64,000 nucleotides of DNA, from assembly GCA_902782305.1 (NCBI GenBank), contig CACZMV010000004.1:105997-169996 (forward strand), written 5' to 3'. Both the position numbers and the translations under genes were made by a program. Shown here piece after piece: positions 25,035 to 32,752 of the stretch (the first letter of the stretch is position 1; each line of letters begins with the position of its first letter). Below the pieces are notes generated by a model, which saw only the letters and a program-made list of their open reading frames with translations, did not search any database and was not told the origin of the DNA. The stretch is from an uncultured Prevotellaceae bacterium (lineage in GTDB: Bacteria; Bacteroidota; Bacteroidia; Bacteroidales; Bacteroidaceae).

Positions 25035-26540
25035 TTAAGGAAGCCAACGTGGGTCACCTGTTCCGAGCGTAGCCTGCTTTGAATTGCTGATATGGAAGTC
25101 GCCATTAGCGGGATCAGCAAAGTGTGGATCTTCCTCGATATAGGAACCGCTCGTATCGTAACTCGTTACATTACCACTGGTATCGAATGTACCATCTTTC
25201 TTCTGATAGGTATTGTTCAAGAAGGTTGCGGTTGCCTGATTCTGCTTACCTGCCAAGAAACGGCGAGGAACACCAGACGAAGAACAATCAAAGAAGATAC
25301 AGTTAGTCATGTTCCAGTAAGAAGTAGACTTACCAGCAACACCGTTGTAGTTACCCCATTGACCATCAGAACAAACATGATAGAACGTACAATGATCATA
25401 AGTAATGGTGTTGTCATCCCATCCTAATGAAGGTTGTGTCTGTGACCAACCAAAACCACCATACTGAACGAAATATTTTCCATCCAATTCACCTGTATTG
25501 TAGAAAGTAGAATTCTTGACCGTTAAGTCACGAATATAGCCGCTGCCCTTATTTGTCCAGAAATAGCCCGTACTTCCACCTGTCCCCATATCACTGGTCT
25601 TCGTGCTGGTGAGGTGCACCAGACAGTTATCTACCAATACCGTTGTTGGGAACCAGCAAGACACCTTGTTGTCGTAGAAGAAGAACGACTCCAGATTGTC
25701 AATGTTACAATTAAGAACAGATATAGGCTCTGTTGAGCAATAGAAATTATAGTCAGCACCCCAGGCTGTTACTACGATTGGCTCAATAGCGGGCTTCTTA
25801 CTCATGGCTATGAAGGCTGCATCAGAACCTGCGCAGTCGAAGTCAATTTCGCGGAGAGTCAGACCCAAAGAGGTCTCAAAGCCTGCGCGCTTGCCTGTGA
25901 ACTTAATCTTAGCTCTACCTGTATCACTGACTGGACGGAAAGTGACGATGGTGTTGCCCAACTGCAGTGTATCAGAGATAAAATATTCTTGACCATCCTC
26001 CAAACGATAGGTAATATCCGTAGCAGCATAGCTCACTGGAATTGGATTATTCTTGAGGTACAAGTTAATGTCGCTACCAGCAGGAATCGTTCCCATCTCA
26101 ATGGTATAGGTATTCCACTTAAACTCCGTCGTTTCAGCAGGAGCCGTGTTACCCTCAGGAATATTGTCATTCACCTTAATCGTTGCACGATAGTAGGTCT
26201 TGTTGATACGAGGAACCGTAACGTAATTAACCTTTGTCACACGATCCTTTGCTATAACATTGTTACAGTCATCAGGAGTGTCACCTTGATACACGTTGAT
26301 AGTGTAAGTTCCTGCACCATTGACAGCTTCCCACGTAATAGTCTGGGACTGTTTGTCCGAGCTGGCCTTAACGACAACAGTAGAAGCATCCGGGGTCGTC
26401 ATCTGGAAACCAGGATACGTACCCGTAAATGACTCCTTGTTGTCAAAACCATCCTGTGCACATGAAGCTAATAACACACCTGCAGAGAATAGCAGGCATG
26501 TCTTCATCGTTGCTAATAAATGATTCTTTTTCATAAGCAT
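25035..26540 (-). CDS. Surface lipoprotein with FN3-like, DUF4957 and DUF5123 regions
   Basis: 501 residues with a lipobox at LLASC (Cys27). Residues about 45-130 look like a fibronectin-III-like sandwich (ITWEAVNGAGTYTINVYQG). The middle carries DUF4957-like sequence (QLGNTIVTFRP) and the C-terminal half is a right-handed beta helix of pectate-lyase type with frequent Asn-rich turns, ending in the DUF5123 signature GTGDPRWLP. Such proteins accompany SusCD in pectin loci and probably bind or cut the glycan at the cell surface; catalysis is not established. It shares its tail motif and general plan with the divergent lipoprotein at 27734-28795. It precedes SusC by 30 nt. The start may be ATG 26540 or 26534. 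Confidence 0.8.
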   Translation of the reverse strand: MLMKKNHLLATMKTCLLFSAGVLLASCAQDGFDNKESFTGTYPGFQMTTPDASTVVVKASSDKQSQTITWEAVNGAGTYTINVYQGDTPDDCNNVIAKDRVTKVNYVTVPRINKTYYRATIKVNDNIPEGNTAPAETTEFKWNTYTIEMGTIPAGSDINLYLKNNPIPVSYAATDITYRLEDGQEYFISDTLQLGNTIVTFRPVSDTGRAKIKFTGKRAGFETSLGLTLREIDFDCAGSDAAFIAMSKKPAIEPIVVTAWGADYNFYCSTEPISVLNCNIDNLESFFFYDNKVSCWFPTTVLVDNCLVHLTSTKTSDMGTGGSTGYFWTNKGSGYIRDLTVKNSTFYNTGELDGKYFVQYGGFGWSQTQPSLGWDDNTITYDHCTFYHVCSDGQWGNYNGVAGKSTSYWNMTNCIFFDCSSSGVPRRFLAGKQNQATATFLNNTYQKKDGTFDTSGNVTSYDTSGSYIEEDPHFADPANGDFHISNSKQATLGTGDPRWLP

Positions 26541-26566
26541 TTAATGTTAGTAATTATTAATTCTTC

Positions 26567-27445
26567 TCATTTAAATATTTCTTTCAGATAAGCCACGTTC
26601 GTGCCGAAGTTTCCACGCACATTGCGCACATCCTTGGCATTACGGCTGCGTTCCACGACAAGCCACCCTTTCCATTTCATCTTGTCAAGTGTCTTCTTGA
26701 CCTTGTGCATGTCGATGCGGGGGTCTTTGTCGAGCGTCACACTATCAGTCAGCGAGGCATGTATCTGGGCTACACGCTTACTGCCCAACAGCTTTAGTTC
26801 TTTCGAAGGGTCCAATTGCTGATCAACGGCATCTTGCAGATTATAGTAAATCTTGATGCCTTCGCAATCGACCTCCTTTAATAAATTAATGTTCGCGCGC
26901 GCGCCAAGCTGGGTGCGAATGGCAATCACTTTGCCTGAGGCTAAGGCCATTTGACCTGCTTCACGCAATCGGCGCACCATTTCCTGATGAGCCTCTCCAG
27001 GCTGTTTCCACTCATGACCACTGCCTCCTAGTGGAAGGAAAGCAATCTTTGCTCCAAAAACATCCATCGTCTTCAAACAGTCGTCTATCAGGTCCTTGTA
27101 GTTCTCTCTTGCGAGAAAACTCTGAGCAAAGAAGCCAGACATAGCGATGGAAGGCACTTGGATGCCTAACGAATCGGCTGTACGACGGAAGAGTTGCTGG
27201 AAATGGGGTTCACGCAGTTTGTTCTCGAACAGCACCCGCTTTCCCAACGGGCCCATGTCCACCTCAACACCATCGGCATGAATGTCCTTTGCCAACTGGA
27301 ATTCTCCTAATTTCTGACGCTTCAGCATCATCCAATCGCAAGCAGCCACTTGGTATTGCGGTTGTGCCAACAAACCTACAGGCCATGCTGTCAGCATCGC
27401 CAAAACTCCTAAGAGCAGGTGTTTTCTTACCATTGATTTGTTCAT
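26567..27445 (-). CDS. Exported sugar phosphate isomerase/epimerase-like TIM-barrel protein
   Basis: 292 residues with an N-terminal signal peptide (LLLGVLAMLTAWPVGLLAQ). The rest matches the xylose-isomerase-like TIM barrel (AP endonuclease 2 family): LAKDIHADGVEVDMG, then KIAFLPLGGSGHEW, LLKEVDCEGIKIYYNLQDA and a C-terminal MKWKGWLVVERSRN strand with the typical Glu. Family members isomerise or epimerise sugars or are metal-dependent lyases; exported versions are frequent in Bacteroidota and poorly defined. It is the first gene of the isomerase-lipoprotein-SusC-SusD operon, and a perfect 14-bp palindrome lies 12 nt upstream of the start. ATG 27433 is an alternative start. Confidence 0.75.
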   Translation of the reverse strand: MNKSMVRKHLLLGVLAMLTAWPVGLLAQPQYQVAACDWMMLKRQKLGEFQLAKDIHADGVEVDMGPLGKRVLFENKLREPHFQQLFRRTADSLGIQVPSIAMSGFFAQSFLARENYKDLIDDCLKTMDVFGAKIAFLPLGGSGHEWKQPGEAHQEMVRRLREAGQMALASGKVIAIRTQLGARANINLLKEVDCEGIKIYYNLQDAVDQQLDPSKELKLLGSKRVAQIHASLTDSVTLDKDPRIDMHKVKKTLDKMKWKGWLVVERSRNAKDVRNVRGNFGTNVAYLKEIFK

Positions 27446-27456
27446 CTAGTAGCTAC

Positions 27457-27470
27457 AAACTATATAGTTT
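27457..27470. promoter_or_regulatory. Perfect 14-bp palindrome upstream of the SusCD operon
   Basis: AAACTATATAGTTT is self-complementary and ends 12 nt before ATG 27445. No exact TTTG/TAnnTTTG pair is seen on the minus strand nearby, which fits an activator-dependent promoter. It is a candidate binding site for the AraC-type regulator at 15532-18171. Confidence 0.4.
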
Positions 27471-27609
27471 TACTTAATTTAAGACGATTTAGCATTATAA
27501 ATGTAACCATTTACTTGTTTTTTTTATTGCATTTTACTGCTTTTATCTTCTTTTTGATGACAAAATTCCCTTGGAAACGTCTTTGATAAAAGAAAAAAAT
27601 GGGAAAAAG

Positions 27610-27641
27610 TTTGCATAATTCGCAGATAATACCTATATTTG
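27610..27641 (+). promoter_or_regulatory. Promoter for the DUF4957/DUF5123 lipoprotein gene
   Basis: TTTG at 27610-27613, 20 nt spacer, TATATTTG at 27634-27641. The predicted leader is about 85-90 nt, long for this window; no known riboswitch is recognised in it. Confidence 0.75.
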
Positions 27642-27733
27642 CACCGCATTGTGCATGTTTAACACTTGCAGATGCGAACCAGTGAACAAGAATATTAAAA
27701 CATAAATTCGTTTAAACTAAAACAAAAACAATT

Positions 27734-28795
27734 ATGAAGAAAAGTATTTTTTTCTGCGCAGCTCTGTTTGCTTGCGCTTTCGCTTTCCAGTCATGTGACA
27801 AGGTAGACAATCCTTCCGGAAAACCACTTGAGCCAACTAAGGCTGTCATTGACAATGGTTCTGATTTAAAAGATGTCATTGCTAAGTTTGCAAAAGATGG
27901 TGTTGTTACGCTTCCCGCAGGTGTTGAGTTGACTTTGAATGAAGAAATTTCATTGGACAAGGACTTGTACATTGTAAGTGACAGGGAAAACCCTGCTAAG
28001 ATTACAGCAAAGGCTGGTTTCATAACCAATTCTTCACTCAGCTTTGACGGTGTTGATATCGATGCTTCTGCAATAAAGAAACCATTCATTCAATTAACTG
28101 CATTCACACTGGGTTCAGATGAAGTTTCAAAGAAGATTGATCTCATTGCATTCATCGGCTCTAAGATTTCTGGTTTGAAGTATCAGTTCATCTATGCTAA
28201 CAAGCAATCTTATCTGGTTGATTGCATCAACGTACAGAAGAGCATTATCGCTATTGACGGTGCAAACAAGAAGACTACTTTTGACTTCAATGGTGGTGGT
28301 AACGTTGCTTTCCTCGGTATTGACGAGTCAACTATCTATTCTGTTCCTACTGTTAACAACAATGGTGGTTTCTTCAGCAGTCAGAGCAGTAAGGAAGTTA
28401 CAGACCTTGGTGGTACAACTCAGACTTTTGCTATCAGCAATTCTACCCTTTACAATATCACAAACGCAAAGACTGTTAACTCATTGAGAAAGAACAGCCA
28501 GGCTTACCAGAAGTTCGCTGTAAAGAACAGCATTATTGTAAACAGCGGTAAGAGCGGTCAGTTCCTGGCAGGCTTGAACGCCGGACAAAAGGGTAAGGCT
28601 GAGAACTGGGAAGTTAGTGGTAATTTGATTAACTTCGATGGTGCAGATGTATCAGCAACAGAGTTGACCAAAATTAACGCTGAGTCAATTTCTCCTATTG
28701 AGGGTGTTGTTGAATTTGCTGACGCTGAAAAGGGAGACTTCACTCAGAAGCAGACTTCTGCTGGTGACCCCCGTTGGATTGCCAATGCTCAGTAA
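27734..28795 (+). CDS. Surface lipoprotein with DUF4957/DUF5123-type beta-helix
   Basis: 353 residues with lipobox FQSCDK (Cys20). After a short linker comes a small N-terminal domain (VIDNGSDLKDVIAKF) and then beta-helix-like sequence with many Asn turns (FDFNGGGNVAFLGIDES, AVKNSIIVNSGKSG), ending in SAGDPRWIANAQ, close to the ending of the lipoprotein at 25035-26540. It is monocistronic, with its own promoter and a strong terminator, and divergent from the SusCD operon. It probably binds pectic glycans at the cell surface, inferred from family and context; no catalytic residues can be assigned. Confidence 0.75.
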   Translation: MKKSIFFCAALFACAFAFQSCDKVDNPSGKPLEPTKAVIDNGSDLKDVIAKFAKDGVVTLPAGVELTLNEEISLDKDLYIVSDRENPAKITAKAGFITNSSLSFDGVDIDASAIKKPFIQLTAFTLGSDEVSKKIDLIAFIGSKISGLKYQFIYANKQSYLVDCINVQKSIIAIDGANKKTTFDFNGGGNVAFLGIDESTIYSVPTVNNNGGFFSSQSSKEVTDLGGTTQTFAISNSTLYNITNAKTVNSLRKNSQAYQKFAVKNSIIVNSGKSGQFLAGLNAGQKGKAENWEVSGNLINFDGADVSATELTKINAESISPIEGVVEFADAEKGDFTQKQTSAGDPRWIANAQ

Positions 28796-28817
28796 TCTAT
28801 ATTAATTATATATAAGG

Positions 28818-28854
28818 TACAGGCGCGCCCGCAAGGACGTGCCTGTATTTTTTT
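28818..28854 (+). terminator. Intrinsic terminator after the lipoprotein gene
   Basis: TACAGGCGCG (from 28818) pairs with CGTGCCTGTA (to 28847), with one G-U pair, followed by a run of seven T. It ends the 27734-28795 transcript. Confidence 0.85.
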
Positions 28855-28880
28855 GTGCGAGTCGTGTGTTATTTTATATT

Positions 28881-28964
28881 TCAGGACGTGGAATATATAT
28901 TCCAGGTCGTGGAATATATGTTTCAGGACCTGAAATATAGATTGCAAAGCGTGGGATGGAAATT
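28881..28964 (+). repeat. Palindromic array with 21-bp period
   Basis: Units start at 28881, 28902, 28923 and 28944 (last one diverged). Unit 3 with the base before it holds the palindrome TTTCAGG-A-CCTGAAA; units 1 and 2 have TTCA/TCCA-GGNCG-TGGAA cores with G-T compensations. A single related palindrome lies at about 42655-42680. Confidence 0.75.
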
Positions 28965-28974
28965 TAAGCGGTAG

Positions 28975-29031
28975 GGAAATGAAAATAAATCCAAGTTTAT
29001 TTTGCATTTCTCTCGATTTGCACTACCTTTG
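28975..29031 (+). repeat. Promoter-bearing repeat module A, left copy
   Basis: 57-nt module ending in TACCTTTG. It matches the minus strand of 32474-32530 at 54 of 57 positions. It contains a complete promoter at 29001-29031. Confidence 0.85.
29001..29031 (+). promoter_or_regulatory. Distal promoter of the small lipoprotein gene (within module A)
   Basis: TTTG at 29001-29004, 19 nt spacer, TACCTTTG at 29024-29031. Confidence 0.65.
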
Positions 29032-29107
29032 AACTTCGTTCTTAGGTACTCACGCTCGAAAAAACTCAAAATTTATTTGGTTTTTTACTCGCTTAATCGT
29101 ACCTTTG
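29024..29107 (+). repeat. Promoter-bearing repeat module B, left copy
   Basis: 84-nt module that begins and ends with TACCTTTG. It matches the minus strand of 32559-32642 with only two substitutions. It overlaps the end of module A. Confidence 0.88.
29076..29107 (+). promoter_or_regulatory. Proximal promoter of the small lipoprotein gene (within module B)
   Basis: TTTG at 29076-29079, 20 nt spacer, TACCTTTG at 29100-29107. ATG 29113 follows after 5 nt, so a leaderless mRNA is likely. Confidence 0.7.
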
Positions 29108-29112
29108 TCCCC

Positions 29113-29571
29113 ATGAACAAGATATTGATTGGAATGATGATGCTGTGCAGCCTGTTATTGACAGGATGCGACAAGCTGGACGATAGTGATGATGGAATGG
29201 TAAGCGAGATCTTGCCTGGAAAGTGGGCTTTCTCATATGTTATCAAGGCCGAAGAGGACCCTGGATTGGAGTTTAACTACAAGCAAGTCATCTTCAACGA
29301 GGATGGAACATGTGCCTTGACATACGATGAAGAGATTCCCTACAAAGACGATGAAGGCAAGTTGCACACGGAAATCGTGGAAAAGGCCCTGCATGGAACC
29401 TATGTAGCCAATAGTTCCGTGATACGCATTGTCAGCGATGAGTTTGATGGTAAGGAACGTGTGTTACTATGGGCCATCGATTCGCTTTCAACCAAACAAA
29501 TCGTTGTTGAATACAATTTCTCCATGAATGGTGGTAACCTGTTGGCTATCGTCACACTGGATAGGATATAA
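29113..29571 (+). CDS. Small lipocalin-like lipoprotein
   Basis: 152 residues. ATG 29113 is chosen because it gives a proper lipoprotein signal (MMMLCSLLLTGCDK) and upstream in-frame codons run through the promoters. After an acidic linker comes a compact beta-rich domain with lipocalin-like opening (ILPGKWAFSYVI), FNEDGTCALTY, and regularly alternating strands to the end. Such small lipoproteins are common in Bacteroidota; no specific role is known. It converges with the DUF4249 gene 10 nt away. Two tandem promoters precede it. Confidence 0.65.
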   Translation: MNKILIGMMMLCSLLLTGCDKLDDSDDGMVSEILPGKWAFSYVIKAEEDPGLEFNYKQVIFNEDGTCALTYDEEIPYKDDEGKLHTEIVEKALHGTYVANSSVIRIVSDEFDGKERVLLWAIDSLSTKQIVVEYNFSMNGGNLLAIVTLDRI

Positions 29572-29581
29572 TGTTCGCGAT

Positions 29582-30391
29582 TTACTCCTCCTCTACCTCT
29601 GCACGCTTGAAGGTGCACGGATAATAAATGACATAGTAGGCTGAGAAGTAGCCTAAACACCCACCCGTGAAGTTGGCAATAGGATTGGTGCCAGCATTGT
29701 CCATTACCTGCATGGAGTAAAGATAGTCGTACGACAACTTATCGATGGATCGAATCTCCAGTTTGATGTTGTCACCATCCTGCAAGGCATCCGAATCACC
29801 TTTATCCATATCGCGCTCTGTAGTACACTGGAACAATTGCTGGAGATCGCCATTAGGATCCTTGTCATCATTCATCACAGCCCAACGATAGCCCACCCCA
29901 TTACGATAGATGTGCATGAAATAATAGCTGCGCTTATCTTTGGTGTCCTCAATATGCAGGTCGCCAAAGAGAATCTTCTCAGACAACATCTTTTTCCATA
30001 CAAAACGGAAAGACTTCATAACAGGAGCATCCTGCATAGTGGACGATGAGGTAAAATGCTTGCCATCTACCTCTATATCAATGTCATAAGTATAGCCTGG
30101 CTTAGCCTTCCACGTAGAAGTGTATGTACCATTTTTGTTATACTTCAGCGTCTCTGAGTAATCGTCTTTCTTGCTACTGAGCACCACTGTGGCGTTATCT
30201 ATAATATGGCCATTTCTTGAATTATCTGTCACATTCTGAGTGGTTGATACTACCACTTTTGTTCCTTCCTGACTCATCGTAGCCTCAGCCACATAGAGAG
30301 GCTCTACCTGACGATAGTCCACAGGAATTTCTTTCTCACAGGCAGTTAACGCCAACGTTAACAGGAATGCATATAATAGTTTTTTTCTCAT
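29582..30391 (-). CDS. DUF4249-family lipoprotein
   Basis: 269 residues with lipobox LALTACEK (Cys18). The N-terminal part (YVAEATMSQEG, NATVVLSSKKDDYSETLKY, YTYDIDIEVDGKHFTS) matches the DUF4249 pattern: two beta domains on the outer membrane. DUF4249 genes typically lie directly after a TonB-dependent receptor, as here (7 nt downstream of the receptor gene), and may act as its surface lid or partner, by analogy with SusD. The substrate is unknown. Confidence 0.8.
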   Translation of the reverse strand: MRKKLLYAFLLTLALTACEKEIPVDYRQVEPLYVAEATMSQEGTKVVVSTTQNVTDNSRNGHIIDNATVVLSSKKDDYSETLKYNKNGTYTSTWKAKPGYTYDIDIEVDGKHFTSSSTMQDAPVMKSFRFVWKKMLSEKILFGDLHIEDTKDKRSYYFMHIYRNGVGYRWAVMNDDKDPNGDLQQLFQCTTERDMDKGDSDALQDGDNIKLEIRSIDKLSYDYLYSMQVMDNAGTNPIANFTGGCLGYFSAYYVIYYPCTFKRAEVEEE

Positions 30392-30398
30392 TGCTCTC

Positions 30399-32468
30399 TT
30401 AGAATTTCAAGTTGAACGAAACTGAAGGCACGATGCCAAAAAGGCTGTACTGCTTAGCCTTCGTACCACGACCATACTGGCTATCCTCGAAGCGAATCAG
30501 GTAGGGATTGTAGCGATTGTACAGATTGTAGATACCAAAACTCCACTCACGCGTCAATCTGCCACCTTTGATTTTCTTGCTCCATGTGGCACTTACGTCC
30601 AGACGATGATAGTCTGGTGCACGATAGCCATTACGCTCTGCATAATAATAGATGTAGTTGTCGATAATCTGATACTTGGCACTGGGTGCTGTAAACGCCT
30701 GACCAGAGTTGAACACCCAAGAGGCATTCAGTGTCCATGCAGGATTCAGCTGATATGTAGCCACAATATTGATATCATGGCGACGATCGTTATTGGCATC
30801 ATACCACTGGCCCATACTGATGCCATCAATGCGGGTCTGCGACCAAGACAGCGTATAGCTGAGCCATCCTTTCAATCTTCCCGTATTCTTACGAGCACAG
30901 AACTCAGCACCATAACCTCTGCCCTCGCCTGCCAATACCAAGCGCTCTATCTCAATAGCTGAGGCAAAGCTGATGCCATCGCGATAGTCGAGCACATTAT
31001 CCACATGACGATAATAGCCCTCCAGCGAGAAGTCATAATCTTGCAAAGGCGTCATATAGAACACACCCAAACTCACCTGATCAGCAACCTCAGGCTTTAC
31101 CAGATTGGTGCTGATGGTATAACGGTCGAAAGGTGTGGTAGTGCTCTGACTGCGAAGTGCATGGATGTTCTGCGAGGTACGACTATATCCAGCCTTTACA
31201 CTCCATTGCTCTGATGGCTGGAACACCATGCTCAAACGAGGCTCTATAGTAATGTGCGTCTTCACAGGGAGATTCTTTGTTCGCTTATAAAGCCATGTGA
31301 TGTTACCTTTTTCGTCAATATCATAATAGTAAGGACCTCCCAAGGCTGAGAAAGCGGTGAAGCGGACACCTGCAGAGAAGGACAATCTGTCTATCGGACT
31401 GTATTGCCAATTCACCCAGGCACTGTTATCCCACGCCTTTCGCTGCTCCTTTTCATGGTTATACATACGTGTCCACTCTGCTGATTTCACATCCGTCAGC
31501 ATTGTCTGGAGACCAGCGTTCAACTCATGTTTGCCAAAGACCAAACGAAAGTTCTGGCGCAATCCTGCATGACGGATATGACCTAAATAGGCAATGTTGA
31601 GCCCTAAGATGTTGATGCCATTGTCTGTGTCATAAGAAGAAGCGAACAAGGTAGTCTGCGAAGTAGATTGTCCCCTAAACTGATGAAGCCAAGACAGGCT
31701 ACCTGCAAGGTTGGTCCACTGCATATCCACCATATCTGTCAATGCAGTCTTGTCGTGACTTGCAAAGAAAGAAAGGAACAGACGATTACGCTCATTTATC
31801 TTATAGTCCAATTTCAGATTGGTGTCAAAGAAGTAAAGCGAGTTATCGCGATATTTGTCTGTCAACTTCAGAAACAGGTCCACATACGAACGTCGTACAT
31901 TAAACAGCAATCCCAGCTTGTCTTTCACTATAGGACCTTCTATAGAACCTTTGGCTGAAAGCAATCCTATACTGATGTTACCACCCCATCGGTCTGAGCG
32001 ACCTGTACGACTTGTAATGTCTAAGACGGATGAAGAGGCACCACCATATTGGGCTGGCACCAAACCTTTGTAAAGAGTAGCTGTTGCCAACGCATTATCG
32101 TTGAAGGTTGAGAAGAGGCCTGCTAAATGACCAATGTTATAAACAGGAGCCTCATCATAAAGGATATTATTCTGGGCAGCTGTTCCACCACGCACCTGGA
32201 AACTACTGGAGGCATCACTCTCAGCCTTCACTCCAGGCAACAATTGTAACGAACGCATCACATCCACCTCGCCAAACAAAGCAGGTGCCGAGGTGAGTTC
32301 CTTCATTTGTATCTGTTCTGCTCCTATCTGCACTGAACCAATTCTGCGCTGTGCATTGTTGGCATTGACAATGACTTCCTCTAACTGTTGTCCCTTTACA
32401 GTAGTGGTATCTTGGGCCTCAACAGTCAGTGGTAATAGTGCTATCAGCAGTATGCTAAGTCTATTCAT
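30399..32468 (-). CDS. TonB-dependent outer-membrane receptor, partner of DUF4249 protein
   Basis: 689 residues. Signal peptide ends TVEAQ. The TonB-box region is LEEVIVNANN, and the plug contains VMRSLQLLPGVKAESDASSSFQVRGG. The C-terminal barrel ends in VSFNLKF with terminal Phe. The carboxypeptidase-like N-terminal domain usual in DUF4249-linked receptors is missing, so the mature protein begins almost directly with the TonB box. ATG 32468 lies 5 nt after TACCTTTG of the nearest of three tandem promoters, so translation is probably leaderless. Substrate unknown; iron complex, peptide or glycan are all possible. Confidence 0.85.
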   Translation of the reverse strand: MNRLSILLIALLPLTVEAQDTTTVKGQQLEEVIVNANNAQRRIGSVQIGAEQIQMKELTSAPALFGEVDVMRSLQLLPGVKAESDASSSFQVRGGTAAQNNILYDEAPVYNIGHLAGLFSTFNDNALATATLYKGLVPAQYGGASSSVLDITSRTGRSDRWGGNISIGLLSAKGSIEGPIVKDKLGLLFNVRRSYVDLFLKLTDKYRDNSLYFFDTNLKLDYKINERNRLFLSFFASHDKTALTDMVDMQWTNLAGSLSWLHQFRGQSTSQTTLFASSYDTDNGINILGLNIAYLGHIRHAGLRQNFRLVFGKHELNAGLQTMLTDVKSAEWTRMYNHEKEQRKAWDNSAWVNWQYSPIDRLSFSAGVRFTAFSALGGPYYYDIDEKGNITWLYKRTKNLPVKTHITIEPRLSMVFQPSEQWSVKAGYSRTSQNIHALRSQSTTTPFDRYTISTNLVKPEVADQVSLGVFYMTPLQDYDFSLEGYYRHVDNVLDYRDGISFASAIEIERLVLAGEGRGYGAEFCARKNTGRLKGWLSYTLSWSQTRIDGISMGQWYDANNDRRHDINIVATYQLNPAWTLNASWVFNSGQAFTAPSAKYQIIDNYIYYYAERNGYRAPDYHRLDVSATWSKKIKGGRLTREWSFGIYNLYNRYNPYLIRFEDSQYGRGTKAKQYSLFGIVPSVSFNLKF

Positions 32469-32473
32469 GTCTG

Positions 32474-32504
32474 CAAAGGTAGTGCAAATCGAGAGAAATG
32501 CAAA
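32474..32504 (-). promoter_or_regulatory. Proximal promoter of the TonB receptor gene
   Basis: On the minus strand: TTTG (32504-32501), 19 nt spacer, TACCTTTG (32481-32474), then 5 nt to ATG 32468. Confidence 0.7.
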
Positions 32505-32530
32505 ATAAATTGAGATTTATTTTCATTTCC
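32474..32530 (-). repeat. Promoter-bearing repeat module A, right copy (inverted)
   Basis: Minus-strand copy of 28975-29031, with 3 mismatches in 57 nt. It directly abuts the TonB receptor start. Confidence 0.85.
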
Positions 32531-32558
32531 GAGATGAAGCCTACCTAAGACCGAAGGT

Positions 32559-32590
32559 CAAAGGTACGATTAAGCGAGGAAAAAACCAAA
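32559..32590 (-). promoter_or_regulatory. Middle promoter upstream of the TonB receptor gene
   Basis: Minus strand: TTTG (32590-32587), 20 nt spacer, TACCTTTG (32566-32559), inside module B. Confidence 0.6.
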
Positions 32591-32642
32591 TAAATTTTGA
32601 GTTTTTTCGAGCGTGAGTACTTAAGAACGAAGTTCAAAGGTA
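32559..32642 (-). repeat. Promoter-bearing repeat module B, right copy (inverted)
   Basis: Minus-strand copy of 29024-29107, two substitutions in 84 nt. A third, partial copy of its promoter half extends to about 32672. Confidence 0.88.
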
Positions 32643-32667
32643 CGATTAAGCGAGTAAAAAAAACAAA
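32635..32667 (-). promoter_or_regulatory. Distal promoter-like copy upstream of the TonB receptor gene
   Basis: Minus strand: TTTG (32667-32664), 21 nt spacer, TACCTTTG (32642-32635). The spacer is 1 nt longer than optimal. The 32668-32752 stretch before the pectate lyase gene shows no clear plus-strand promoter. Confidence 0.45.
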
Positions 32668-32752
32668 TTTATGTGCAAAAAAACGTTTATTGAATAGACA
32701 TTTAAGCTTTCGAAACGTCTTAATAACAGCAAATATTAAAAACAAACAAGAT

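Noticed and set aside
29024-29107. Insertion sequence ends
   Set aside because: The inverted copies enclose no transposase and no target-site duplication is evident; they carry promoters instead.
32597-32752. N-terminal extension of the pectate lyase from an upstream start
   Set aside because: The extension is basic, non-conserved and runs through promoter repeats of the opposite strand; ATG 32753 gives a normal signal peptide.
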